From Ramlibacter terrae (lineage in GTDB: Bacteria > Pseudomonadota > Gammaproteobacteria > Burkholderiales > Burkholderiaceae_C): 64,000 bases of DNA. The DNA lies in assembly GCA_013127575.1 (NCBI GenBank), contig CP053418.1, positions 1,860,001-1,924,000 on the forward strand, given 5' to 3'. The first letter of the stretch is position 1, and every line of letters starts with the position of its first letter. The translations under genes were made by a program, and so were the position numbers. Positions 44,001 to 53,920 of this stretch are shown here, piece after piece. The notes below the pieces were generated by a model. It saw nothing but the letters and a program-made list of their open reading frames with translations. It was not told the origin of the DNA and searched no databases.

Positions 44001-44640
44001 CGATCAACGGACGCGTCGCGCTGGCGGCTGCGCAACGCCATTGGCCCGACGTGCTGTTCATGGACCTCGACATGCCCGTGATGGGCGGCATGGAAGCGGT
44101 GCGCGAACTGCGCGCGATGGAGCAGGCGACGCAGGCCAAACGATGCACCATGATCGCGCTGTCGTCGCACGAGGACGCCCAGACGCAGGCGGCGGCGCTG
44201 CAGGCCGGCTTCGACCGCTACCTGTCCAAGCCGGTCACGCGCGACCGCATCCACGAGGCGCTGCTGGGGCTCGGTGGCGCGCAGGCCGGCGCATCGGTCG
44301 CCATGCCCGCGAGCGCCACGGACCCGGTGCTGGTCGATGCCGACATGGAGCCGGGCTTCGATACCTATCTCGCCTCGCGCCGCGCGCTCGTCGCGGCCCG
44401 GCGCCCGCGCTGCGCGACGGTGACCGGCCGGAGCTGCGCCGGCTCGCCCACCAGCTCGCCGGCAGCCTGTCGCTGTACGGCTTCCACTGGGCCGGCGAGC
44501 AGTGCCGCTGGATCGAGCACCACCACGATGCCGTCGACCTGCCGCGGCTCGCCGGCCTGGCCGAAGCGATCGACGCGCACCTCGACACGGCGGAGATCCG
44601 CTTCGTGACCACCGACGACGGCATTCCCGCGCCGACCTGA
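41089..44640 (+). CDS. Hybrid sensor histidine kinase, 7TMR-DISM/PAS/PAS/HK/REC (indels)
   Basis: About 1185 residues. Lipobox-like start (VWIALLAGCGQ), a periplasmic 7TMR-DISM extracellular domain (DLRNWDFGRDGIATLDGQWQ, LPVQHSAAQWFVNGALVA), seven hydrophobic helices, two PAS/PAC domains (DWDAISGRVDWSERLREMLG; MVDWDGVTHETYYSPRFREI), an H-box IGRHDIKTPLNSIVSVPRLL, N-box NLVKNAVEASPEG, G-box GTGLGTYSARLM, a receiver VLLVDDDEYNLLIVRRFLPT with phospho-aspartate in FMDLDMPVMGG, and a helical tail (LRRLAHQLAGSLSLYGFHWA). Breaks at about 41557, 42717, 42760 and 44397 fit CCWGG; one near 42090 is unclear. The signal may be a carbohydrate-like ligand. Followed 21 bases later by a response regulator. 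Confidence 0.88.
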
Positions 44641-44661
44641 CACCCACCACCGGAGAAGATC

Positions 44662-45035
44662 TTGAGCCCCACCCGCAAACGCGTGCTGCTGGTCGACGAC
44701 GACCAGACCGTGCTGGACTACCTCGCCACCAAGCTCGGCAAGCTGTACGACGTGGTCTCCACGTCCGACCCGCGCAAGGTCGTGGCGCTGGCGCGCACCG
44801 AGCTTCCCGACGTGATCCTGTGCGACATCGACATGCCGCACATGGGCGGCGGCGAAGTGGCCGCCGCGCTGGCCGAAGACTCGGTCACGGCGCGCATCCC
44901 GCTGATCTACCTGACCGACTGGTCTCGCCGCAGGAAGCGCGCGAGATGGACGGCTTCGTGGGCGGCAAGCCGGGCGTGGCCAAGCGCGCGCCGCTCGGTG
45001 AGCTGGTGGCGACGATCGACGCTTTCGCGGTGTGA
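44662..45035 (+). CDS. Single-domain response regulator (one indel)
   Basis: About 125 residues from TTG 44662, with GGAG upstream. Receiver features: RVLLVDDDQTVLDYLATKLG (acidic pocket), VILCDIDMPHMGGGEVAAAL (phospho-aspartate), LIYLTDLVS (Thr) and KPGVAKRAPLGELVATIDAF (Lys) after repair. The frame breaks at about 44921 (GACTGGTC for GACCTGGTC). No output domain; it probably relays phosphate from, or competes with, the hybrid kinase encoded 21 bases upstream. Confidence 0.9.
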
Positions 45036-45047
45036 GCGCGGCGGGGC

Positions 45048-46378
45048 TCAGCCTCCCGGCGCCACGCGCCACACCGTGTTGCCGACGTCGTCGGCCACCA
45101 GCAGCGCGCCCTTGCCGTCGAGCGCCACGCCGACCGGGCGCCCTTGCGCCTTTCCGCCCGCGCTGAGGAAGCCGCCGAGGAACTCCACCGGCGGACCCGA
45201 GGGCTTGCCGTTGGCGAACGGCACGTAGACCACGTTGTAGCCCGAGAGGTCCTTGCGGTTCCACGAGCCGTGCTGGCCGATGAAGGCGCCGGCGGCGTAG
45301 TTGGCCGGCATGCGCGCATCCGAGAACACCAGCCCCAGCGGCGCGACGTGCGCGCCGAGCCCGAAGTCGGGCGCGATCGCCTTGGCGACCATCTGCGGAT
45401 TGGCCGGCTTCACGCGCGCGTCGACGTTCTTGCCCCAGTAGCTCGGGGCCAGCCGTAGAACGCGCCGTCCTTCACAGAGGTGAGGTAGTCCGGGACAGGT
45501 CGTTGCCCAGCTCGTCGCGCTCGTTCACCACGGTCCACAGCGTCTTGCTCTGCGGCTCCCAGCCCGGGCCGTTCGGGTTGCGCAGTCCGCTCGCGAACAG
45601 GCGCTTGTTGCCGGTGGCCCGGTCCACTTCCCAGATCGCCGCGCGGCCTTCCTCGGCCGCCATGCCGTTGTCGCCGATGTTGCTGTTGGAGCCGACCGTG
45701 GCGTACAGCTTGCTGCCGTCGGCGCTGGCGATGATGTTCTTGGTCCAGTGGTGGTTGGCGCCCGAGGGCAGGTCGGTCACCTTCACCGGCGCGGCGGAGA
45801 TGCTGGTCTGGCCCGCCACGGTAGGGCACCTTCACGATGGCGTCGGCATTGGCGATGAACAGCTCGTTGCCGACCAGCGCCATGCCGAACGGCGAGGTCA
45901 GGCCGCTCATGAACACCTGCTTGACCTCGGCGACGCCATCGCCGTCGGCGTCGCGCAGCAGCGTGATGCGGTCGGCGCTCGGCACGCCCGCGCCGGCGCG
46001 CTTCATCACCACCTCCATCGCCTTGCCCTTCACGCCCTCGCTGTGCACGTTCTTCGAGCCCTCCTTGGGCTTCGGCGCGTTGCTCTCGGCGACCAGCACG
46101 TCGCCATTGGGGAGCGTGTAGACCCAGCGCGGATGCTCCGGGCCGTTCGCCAGCGCGGTCACCTTGAAGCCCGCCGGCGCGCGCGGCATGGCGCCCTGCG
46201 GCCAGCCTTCGGCGGGCGCGATGTTCACGGTGGGCAGCAGGCGCTTGGCGGGCGGGGGCAACTGCGGGCTGGGGCCGACGCCGGGCAGGGCGCCCCGGGC
46301 GATGGCGGAGCCGATGGAGGCCGCGAGCACCGTGACGGCGAGGCAGGCGGGGAGAAGGGGACGCTGGCGTTGGTTCAT
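45048..46378 (-). CDS. PQQ-dependent sorbosone-type sugar dehydrogenase (indels)
   Basis: About 445 residues with a signal peptide ([19 protein letters not shown]). Beta-propeller motifs: [139 protein letters not shown]. The [11 protein letters not shown] and QHGSWNR segments match sorbosone dehydrogenases. Breaks at about 45489 (CCTGTCCC for CCTGGTCCC), 45826 and 45450. Periplasmic oxidation of a sugar or aldonolactone is inferred. Convergent with the response regulator gene. Confidence 0.87.
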
Positions 46379-46442
46379 CCCGGCAGTTTGGTGGGCGCGC
46401 CGCGTCGCCACTTGTAGGCGGACGCCGCTTCTGCGAGCCTGC

Positions 46443-48982
46443 TCAGCCACCCATCCACTGCGGCAGCAGCCGCACCAGCGCCATGCCTGCGATGCCCTGC
46501 AGGGTGACGTAGTGCCACATCACCGCCGTATTGTCGAGCGTGGCGCGCGCGTCCTCGCGCAGCGCCCCGCTCCAGGACCGCGCCAGCAGGTAGAGCCCCA
46601 TCGCCACCGGGATCAGCGCGTGGAAGCCTTGCCAGGCGAGCATCGCCGCCACGGTGGCGCCCCCGGGCGTTGTCGGTCGGCGCGAGGCCGGCCCGTGACT
46701 GTGCGATGAAATCCAGAACGGTTGCGCCCAGCATGCAGCCCAGCGCCAGCACCACCGCCAGGCGCAGCAGGCGCTGCCCGCCACGGCCGAGCCGCCACGT
46801 GGCGAAGGCCAGCAGCACGGACCCGGCGAGGAGCAGCGCGCCGGCCGCCCAGCCGCCGCCCGCCAGCGCCGTGCCCGGCGGCGGGCAGACGTCGAGCTTC
46901 ATCGAGACGTGCACGTGCGCGAAGCCGAGCGAAGCGAAGATGGTGGCGTCCACGGCCGCCGGGACGATCATGGCCCACCACGAATGCGAGCGGATCCCCG
47001 GGAGAGCGCGGGCACGTCGACGCCGTCGCCAATGGTTGCGGTGGGGCGCGGCGGCGGCTGGTCGGAGCGCCACAGCCAATGCATGATCGCCGCGATCGAG
47101 ATCGCGCCGGCGACGAAGGCGGGCACCACCAGGGCCACCGTCAGCAAGAGGAAGAAGCCCGCCGTGCCGGCGGCGGCCACGAACGGCGACCAGCCGTCGC
47201 CCGGCAGCCGCAGCAGGTGGCGGATGTCGCCGCGCACCGGGCTCGTCACGAGCGTCTCGCGCCCGCCGAACACGGTGCCGGGCAGCCAGTGCTGTCCGGC
47301 CTCGACTTCGGCGGCGAGCGTCGGCCGGTCCCACAGCGGCGTGCGCGACGCCACCTGCGGGATGCTGCGGGTGGCGTACTCGCCCTGCGGCAGCCACTCC
47401 AGCGAGTCCGCGTTCCGGGGTTGTCCTGCGGCCGCTTGGCGCGCAGCATCGTGCGCACCAGGTCCACGAAGCACAGCGCGACGCCCGCGGCGAACACGAA
47501 CGCACCGGCGGTGGAGAGCGCGTTCAAGGCGTTCCAGCCCAGGTCGCCGGCATAGGTCACCACGCGCCGCGGCATGCCCAGCAGGCCGGTGATGTGCATC
47601 GGGAAGAAGGCGAGGTTGAAGCCCGCGAACATCAGCCCGAAGCTCCAGCGGCCCGCGCGCTCCGGGAGCCGGTGGCCGTTGAAGACCGGCGTCCAGTGGT
47701 AGATGCCGGCGAACAGCGGGAACACCATGCCGCCGATCAGCACGTAGTGCAGGTGGGCGACGATGAAGTAGCTGTCGTGCACCTGCCAGTCGAAGGGCAG
47801 CACGGCCACCATCACGCCGGTGAGCCCGCCCAGCACGAAGATGAAGTGGAAGCCCAGCAGGAACAGCGACGGCGTGGTCAGGCGCACCTTGCCTTTCCAG
47901 AACGTGGCGATCCACGAGAACACCTGCACGCCGCTCGGGATGGCGACGGCGAAGCTGGCGGCGGACGTGACGTGCAACGCCAGCGGGCCCAGGCCGGCGG
48001 TGAACATGTGGTGCATCCACAGCAGGAAGCTGATCGCGCCGACGCCCACCAGCGCCCACACGATCGCGCGGTAGCCGACCAGTTTCGTCTGCGCCGCGAC
48101 GGGCACCATCATCGACACCATGCCGGCGGCGGGCAGGAAGATGATGTAGACCTCGGGGTGGCCGAAGAACCAGAACAGGTGCTGCCACAGCAGCGGGTCG
48201 CCGCCGCGCGCCGGGATGAAGAACGGCCAGTCGAACGCGCGCTCCAGCTCCAGCAGGATGGTGCCGGCGATGATCGCGGGGAAGGCGAACACGATCATCA
48301 GCGCGGTGACGAGCATCGCCCACGCGAACAGCGGCATCTTCATCAGGCTCATGCCCGGCGCCCGGGTGAAGAGGATGCCGATGATCAGCTCGATGGCGCC
48401 CGCGATCGCCGAGATCTCGATGAAGCCGATGCCCAGCAGCCACCAGTCGGCGCCGATGCCGGGCGAGTGTTCCTTGCCCGTGAGCGGCGGGTACATGAAC
48501 CAGCCGCCGTCGGGCGAAGCGCCGAAGAACACGGTGCAGAAGAAGGCGAGCCCGCCGATCGCATAGGCCCAGAACGCGTAGGCCGACAGGCGCGGGAAGG
48601 GCAGGTCGCGCGCGCCCAGCATGCCCGGCAGCAGCCACACGGCCACCGCTTCGACCACCGGCACGGCGAACAGGAACATCATCACCGTGCCGTGCATGGT
48701 GAAGAGCTGGTTGTACGTGGCCGCGCTCACCAGGTTGGCGTCGGGCACCGCCAGCTGCGCGCGCATGATCAGCGCCAGCACGCCGGCCAGCACGAAGAAC
48801 AGCAGCGCGGTGGCGGGGTAGTAGATGCCGATGCGGCTGTTGTTGACCGCGGTGAGCGCGCGCCAGCCGGTCGGCGCTTCCCGTGCGCGCTGGAGGGCTT
48901 CGAACTCGCCTTCCGGTCGGGGGAGGGAGTTGGGAAGGCGCACTTCGTCGTCCCCGCGAAGGCGGGGGCCCACTGCGCCCAT
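46443..48982 (-). CDS. Cytochrome c oxidase subunit I-III fusion (indels)
   Basis: About 845 residues. Subunit I core: MHGTVMMFLFAVPVVEAVAV, WFFGHPEVYIIFLPAAGMVS (Cu-B histidine and Glu), LWMHHMFTAGLG, SYFIVAHLHYVLIGG (heme a histidines). After about residue 540 it continues as a subunit III-like part: WSPFVAAAGTAGFFLLLTVA, SHSWWAMIVPAAVDATIFAS, NTAVMWHYVTLQGIAGMALV. The fused CtaDE form is known in some Proteobacteria. Breaks at about 47420 (CCCCGGAAC for CCCCTGGAAC), 46999 and 46667. Start ATG 48982 lies in a small palindrome, so the true start may be downstream (before RLPNSLPRPEGEF). Couples O2 reduction to proton pumping. Confidence 0.9.
48946..48972. repeat. Small palindrome, family B (copy 1)
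   Basis: CGTCGTCCCCGCGAAGGCGGGGG-type hairpin overlapping the 5' end of the oxidase subunit I reading frame, where it would encode VGPRLRGDDE. Related copies at 56118 and 60952. Confidence 0.6.
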
Positions 48983-48990
48983 CTGCTTCC

Positions 48991-49911
48991 TCACTTCAGC
49001 GCCCCCAGCCAGTCCGCCATCGCGCCCAGCGTCTGCGCATCCAGCCGGTCGTACGAAGGCATGCGCGCGCCCGTCTTCACTTCCTGCACGTGCGCGATCC
49101 AGCGCTCGCGCGATGCCTGCGTGTTCTCCAGCGTCCCCGTCGCCAGTTGCAGCCGGCTGCCGACATGCGTGAGGTCGGGCCCGAGCCGGCTTTCGCCCCC
49201 GACGCCGCGCACCGTGTGGCAGGCGTCGCAGCGGTTCGCCGGGAAGGCCTGCCGGCCGGCCGCCTGCCGTTGTGTCACCTGCATGTTCGCGGGCGCCGCC
49301 TGCGCGGCCAGCCGGGCATCGAACGCAGTCGGCTCCAGCGCCACCACGTGCAGCGCCATCCGCGCGTGCTGCTCGCCGCAGAACTCGGCGCATTGCCCGC
49401 GGTAGGTTCCGGCCCGGTCGGCGGTCAGCAGCAGGTGCTGCACCTTGCCCGGCACCATGTCGAGCTTGCCGGCGAGCTGCGGCACCCAGAAGCTGTGGAT
49501 CACGTCGGTGCTGGCCAGCGCCGGGTAGACCGGCCGGCCGACCGGCACGCGGATCTCGTTGGCGGTGAAGACGTCCGCCCCCGTCGCCGGGTCGTGGTAA
49601 CGCACGTCCCACCACCACATGCGGCCGGTGACGGTGACCACCAGCGCGTCCGGCGGCGGCACCGGCTTCCACGCAGGCGTCATCGGCAGCTGCCACGCGT
49701 ACAGCGCCGCCAGCACCACGCCGGGAAACACCAGCCCTCCGCCGATGACCCACGCCCGTCCGCGCACCTTGCCGGCGGGCCGCCGCAGGGCGAAGGCCAG
49801 CAGCAGCATCACGCCCGCGAAGATGACGGCGCCGCCGATGAACAGCACCCAGCTCACGGTGGCGATCTGGCGCGCCGCCTCGCCCGCGGCCTGCAGCACG
49901 CTGGGCGTCAT
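48991..49911 (-). CDS. coxB: Cytochrome c oxidase subunit II with fused cytochrome c domain
   Basis: 306 residues, uninterrupted. Two N-terminal helices (VSWVLFIGGAVIFAGVMLLL; AWVIGGGLVFPGVVLAALYA), a Cu-A domain (IRVPVGRPVYPALASTDVIH, HSFWVPQLAGKLDMVPG, CAEFCGEQHARM) and a C-terminal c-type cytochrome with CDACH heme motif and a Met in GARMPSYD. Starts ATG 49911, overlapping the stop of the small cytochrome gene (ATGA). It receives electrons from cytochrome c and passes them to subunit I. The subunit I-III fusion gene follows 9 bases later. Confidence 0.95.
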   Translation of the reverse strand: MTPSVLQAAGEAARQIATVSWVLFIGGAVIFAGVMLLLAFALRRPAGKVRGRAWVIGGGLVFPGVVLAALYAWQLPMTPAWKPVPPPDALVVTVTGRMWWWDVRYHDPATGADVFTANEIRVPVGRPVYPALASTDVIHSFWVPQLAGKLDMVPGKVQHLLLTADRAGTYRGQCAEFCGEQHARMALHVVALEPTAFDARLAAQAAPANMQVTQRQAAGRQAFPANRCDACHTVRGVGGESRLGPDLTHVGSRLQLATGTLENTQASRERWIAHVQEVKTGARMPSYDRLDAQTLGAMADWLGALK

Positions 49912-50246
49912 TCGAGCGAGAACAGGTAGGCGGCCATCGCCTGCGCGTCCGCCGGCGAGACCCCCATGGCCGGCATGGTGGTGCCGGGCACCAGCGACTG
50001 CGGCGCGACGATCCAGCGCGCAAGCGACTCGATGCGATTCGGCACGCGGCCCGCGATGTAGCTGCGCTGGCTCCAGGCCGCGAGCGGCTGCGCCACTTCG
50101 CCGCGCGAAGCGGGCACGCCCGGGATCGCGTGGCAGGTACCACATTGGTATTGCGCCAGCAGCGCGCGGCCGCGGTCCACGTCGGCCTCCGCGGTGCCAC
50201 AGCACAGCAGGGCGAACAGCGGGACGGCGGCGCGGGACGAAAGCAT
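49908..50246 (-). CDS. Small c-type cytochrome of the oxidase operon
   Basis: 112 residues. Signal AAVPLFALLCCGTAEA, heme motif CGTCHAIPG at about residue 35, axial methionine region PGTTMPAMGVSPADAQAMAA. It is the first gene of the oxidase operon, 4-base overlap with coxB. Probably periplasmic electron donor to subunit II. Its sequence resembles the second half of the diheme cytochrome encoded in the divergent orientation 51 bases away. Confidence 0.88.
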   Translation of the reverse strand: MLSSRAAVPLFALLCCGTAEADVDRGRALLAQYQCGTCHAIPGVPASRGEVAQPLAAWSQRSYIAGRVPNRIESLARWIVAPQSLVPGTTMPAMGVSPADAQAMAAYLFSLE

Positions 50247-50297
50247 TGCGCCATTCTGGCCCGCAGGAGCGCCGCCGTGGGCCAGAATCGCCCTTCG

Positions 50298-51140
50298 ATG
50301 CAGAAACGTCCGGTGCTCCTCGTCGCCGCGGCCACCGCCGCCGGCCTTGGCGTCGCCGGCGCGCTGGTCGCGGCCGCCGTCGTCTACAGCGGCGTGTACG
50401 ACGTCTCCGCCACGGGCCAGCACGTCCAGGCCACGCACACCTTGCTGGAAACCGCGATGCGGCAGGCGGTGCGGCTGCGCGCGCGCGACATCACCGAACC
50501 ACCATTGGCCGACGAGCGCATCGCCCTGCGCGGCGCCGGGTGCTTTCGCGACAAGTGCGTGCAATGCCACGGCGCACCCGGCGTGGCGCAGGGCGAATTC
50601 GGCTTGAGCATGCAGCCGGTGCCGGGGCCGCTGGTGGATGCGCGCCGCCACTGGCGCCCGCGCGAGCTGTACTGGGTGACGCGCCACGGCATCAAGATGA
50701 GCGGCATGCCGGCGTGGGAGTTCCGCCTGAGCGATGCGCAGATCTGGGACGTGGTGGCCTTCATGCAGCGCCTGCCGGACCTGAACGCGCCGGCCTATGC
50801 CGACTGGGCACGCCGCGCGCCGATGTGCACGCGCCCCGACGAAACGCCGCAGGCAGCGCCGGTGGACGTCGACCGCGGCCGGCTGGCGCTGGCGCAGCAC
50901 GCCTGCCATGCGTGCCACACCATTCCGGGCGTGACAGGGCCGCAGGCGCATGTCGGTCCGCCGCTGGCGGGCATCGCGTCGCGCCGGCTGATCGCCGGCA
51001 CGCTGGCCAATGAACCCGACAACATGGTGCGCTGGCTGGTCGCGACGCAGCAGGTGAAGCCGGGCACGGCGATGCCGCAACTCGGCGTGTCGCCGCGCGA
51101 CGCACGCGACATGGCGGCCTACACGGGGACGCTGCGTTAA
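50298..51140 (+). CDS. Diheme c-type cytochrome
   Basis: 280 residues, uninterrupted. N-terminal anchor (LLVAAATAAGLGVAGALVAA), first heme CVQCHGAPG with downstream HGIKMSGMPAWEF, second heme CHACHTIPG with downstream VKPGTAMPQLGVSPRDARDM. Divergent from the oxidase operon with a 51-base gap that must contain both promoters. A periplasmic electron carrier, possibly feeding this oxidase. Its 3' end overlaps the convergent MFS gene by 4 bases. Confidence 0.9.
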   Translation: MQKRPVLLVAAATAAGLGVAGALVAAAVVYSGVYDVSATGQHVQATHTLLETAMRQAVRLRARDITEPPLADERIALRGAGCFRDKCVQCHGAPGVAQGEFGLSMQPVPGPLVDARRHWRPRELYWVTRHGIKMSGMPAWEFRLSDAQIWDVVAFMQRLPDLNAPAYADWARRAPMCTRPDETPQAAPVDVDRGRLALAQHACHACHTIPGVTGPQAHVGPPLAGIASRRLIAGTLANEPDNMVRWLVATQQVKPGTAMPQLGVSPRDARDMAAYTGTLR

Positions 51141-52342
51141 GCGGGCGCGCGCACCGCCACGCGGAAGCTGAAGAACGACAGCAGCGAAGCGCCCACCAGC
51201 ACCGACACCGCCGACATCGCGGGGTCCGATCCCATCGCCGCGACCGTGGTGCACACAGCCCCCACCGCCATCTGGATGAAGCCGTACAGGCCCGCCGCCG
51301 CGCCGATCAGCGGCCGGTCGACTTCGATGGCCTTGGCCATGGCCGCCGGACTCGTCATGCCGGCGCCCGCCGTGTAGCCCAACATCGCCAGCAGCGTCGC
51401 CGGCACGCTCAGCTGCCCGAGCGCGATGACCGCCAGCAGCGTCGCGGCGGAGCCGAGGCTGATGAGGTTGCCGGTGCGCAGCAGCCGCTCCGCCGACACG
51501 CTGCGGATCAGGCGGCTGGTGAGGTAGTTGCCGGTCGCCATGCCGAACGCCATCAGCCCCATGTAGACGCCGACCAGCGCGGGCGGCTGGTGCAGTTCCG
51601 TGGTGTAGATGAAGGGCGCGGCGGCGACGAAGGCGAAGAACGACGTCGTCGCACCGGCGCCGCCGAGCGAATAGCCCATGAAGCGGCGCATGCGGAACAG
51701 GGCGCCGTAGTCGCGCCGGAGGGTGGCGATGCCGAACTTGCCGCTCGGCTGCGCCGTCTCGGGCAAGCGCCGCCGGGCGAACCAGAGCGTGACGGCGCCG
51801 ATCGCGGCGAGCATCACGAACACCGCGCGCCATCCCCAGGCCCCGGCGAGCGCGCCGCCGACCACGGGCGCGAGCCCCGGGCTCACCAGCACCATCAGGT
51901 TCATCAGCGCCATCTGGCGCACCGCGTTCGACGGCGGCTGCGTGTCGCGCACGATGGCGCGGCCGAGCGCCACGCCGGCGCAGCCGCCCGGGGCCTGCAG
52001 CAGGCGCGCGCCGAGCAGCGTGGCGAGGTTGGGCGCCAGCGCCGCCACCAGCCCGCCGAGCGCATAGAGGCCGAGGCCGGTCATCAACAACGGACGGCGG
52101 CCATAGGCGTCCGACAGCGGGCCGTAGAACAGCTGCCCGACGCCGAGGCCGATCACGTAGATGCCGATGGTCATCTGCATCGGCCCGGCGCCGGTGCCGA
52201 GGCTGGCGGCCGCGTCCGGCAGCGCAGGCACGAACATGTGCATGGCCATGGTGCCGGTGAGCGTGACCAGCACGAGCAGCCAGAGGGCGGGAGTGGGGGG
52301 AGGGGAGGCGGGGACCGGCGGGACGCTCATCGACGTTGCCAT
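51137..52342 (-). CDS. Bcr/CflA-family multidrug MFS exporter
   Basis: 401 residues, twelve hydrophobic segments, uninterrupted. The MFS A-motif GPLSDAYGRRPLLMTG lies between helices 2 and 3, and the Bcr/CflA opening LWLLVLVTLTGTMAMHMFVP with PALPDAAASLG follows the N-terminus. LMALMNLMVLVSPGLAPVVGG-like helix 5 is also typical. Proton-driven efflux of drugs or metabolites; substrate unknown. ATG 52342, 18 bases from a palindromic repeat. Confidence 0.92.
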   Translation of the reverse strand: MATSMSVPPVPASPPPTPALWLLVLVTLTGTMAMHMFVPALPDAAASLGTGAGPMQMTIGIYVIGLGVGQLFYGPLSDAYGRRPLLMTGLGLYALGGLVAALAPNLATLLGARLLQAPGGCAGVALGRAIVRDTQPPSNAVRQMALMNLMVLVSPGLAPVVGGALAGAWGWRAVFVMLAAIGAVTLWFARRRLPETAQPSGKFGIATLRRDYGALFRMRRFMGYSLGGAGATTSFFAFVAAAPFIYTTELHQPPALVGVYMGLMAFGMATGNYLTSRLIRSVSAERLLRTGNLISLGSAATLLAVIALGQLSVPATLLAMLGYTAGAGMTSPAAMAKAIEVDRPLIGAAAGLYGFIQMAVGAVCTTVAAMGSDPAMSAVSVLVGASLLSFFSFRVAVRAPA

Positions 52343-52359
52343 TATCCGGCCGCAAGCGC

Positions 52360-52428
52360 TGTCATCCCGGGGTCGACCGGGGATCCGTCCCTCGAATTCA
52401 TGGAGTGCGGCTCAAGGCCGCAACGACA
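52360..52428. repeat. Palindromic intergenic repeat, family A (copy 5)
   Basis: TGTCAT, CCCGGGGTCGACCGGGG, spacer with GGAGTGCGGCTCAAGGCCGCA hairpin, and CGACA end. The last residues (TLSLRP) and stop of the permease gene on the minus strand are inside this repeat. Confidence 0.75.
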
Positions 52429-53892
52429 GGGTCTTGGCGTCCATCGCGAACTCTTCCTCGGGGAGAGGATGAGGTGCTTGCGTCCCACCACCGCGAAGTA
52501 GCCGACGGCGATGACGAACCAAAGCGCTACCCAGAGAACGCCGGTGCGGTACACCGGATCGCTGAGCTGGAAGTACAGCGTGACCACCGCGATCGCGATC
52601 GTCAGCGCGGCGCCGGGCACGCCGAGCGGGCTGCGGTACGGCCGCTCGATGCCGGGCATGCGCTTGCGCAGCAGGATGAACGCGAGCGCCTGCATCACGT
52701 ACGAGAACATCGCGCCGAACACCGCCATGTTCAGCAGCGTGCCGCCGATCACGGCGGCGCCGCGTTCGGCGCCCAGCGAGAACCACAGCGCCAGCATCAC
52801 CGCCAGCGCGACGGCCGCGCCCACCGTCATCGCCACGTGCGGGGTCTTGCGCGTGCCGTGCGTGACCGACAGCATCGCCGGGAAGTAGCCCGCGCGGCTG
52901 AGCGAATAGATCTGCCGCCCCTTGGCGAAGATGATGGTGTGGAAGCTGGCGACCGGGCCCACCACCGCCACCAGCGCCAGCGCCTTGGCGATGCCGTCGC
53001 CGTAGATCGCCTTGAAGCCGTCCAGCAGCGGCTCGCCCGACTTGGCGAGCGCGTGCGAGCCGATGCCGGCGATCGACGGATTGAGCCACAGCACCGGGAA
53101 GGCCGAGACGATGAGCGTGAGGATGCCGGCCAGGATGCCGCGCGGCATGTCGTGTTTCGGGTCCATCGATTCCTCCGCCGCCAGCGGCAACTGCTCGATG
53201 GCGAGGAACAGCCACACCGCGAACGGCATCGCCGCCAGCACGCCGCCGAAGCCGAGCGGCAGGAACGGTCCGTTGCCGTTCTCCAGCAAAGCGCCGCCGG
53301 GGCCGACGTTCATCGCCCAGCGCGAGAAGTCGATGGCGGGCAGCGCACTGACCCAGAACACGCCCGGGCACGCCAGCGCCAGCAGCGTGACGACCAGCGT
53401 CACCTTGAACGACAGTTCCACGCCGACGACGTTGACGCCGACGAACACGATGTAGAAGGCGATCCACCACAGCGGCAGCAAGGACGCCGGCGTGCCGAAG
53501 ATGCCCGCCATGTAGCTGCTGATGAAGTAGACGATGACGGCGGGCGTCAGCACGTATTCCACGTTCTCCGCCACGCCGGTGAGGAAGCCGCCCCACGGAC
53601 CCATGGCGGTGCGCGCGAACGAATAGGCGCCGCCGGTGTGCGGCAGCGCGGGCGACATCTCGGCGAGCGAGAAGGTGAGCCCGAGGTACATGACCGCGAT
53701 GACGATCGTCGCCAGCAGCATGCTGCCCCAGCCGTTGGCCAGGCCGAGGTTCCAGCCGGAGAAGTGGCCCGAGATCACGGCGCCGACGCCGAGCGCCCAG
53801 AGCGACCAGACGCCCGCATAGCGCCGCAACCCGCGGCGGGCGAAGTAGCTGGCGTCGACCCGGGCGTACTGGACGCCGGGGGTGCTGGGCAT
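52412..53892 (-). CDS. APC-family permease, ethanolamine permease-like (one indel)
   Basis: About 494 residues, twelve hydrophobic segments. [59 protein letters not shown] and [17 protein letters not shown] match the ethanolamine/amino-acid permease branch of the APC superfamily. A C-run slip at about 52466 shifts the frame near the end; repaired, the tail is [15 protein letters not shown] with stop at 52412-52414 inside a palindromic repeat. Imports ethanolamine or a related amine; no eut genes are nearby, so the substrate is tentative. Start ATG 53892. Confidence 0.88.
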
Positions 53893-53920
53893 GCGGGCCT
53901 CCCCGAGTGGCCCGTGCAGT

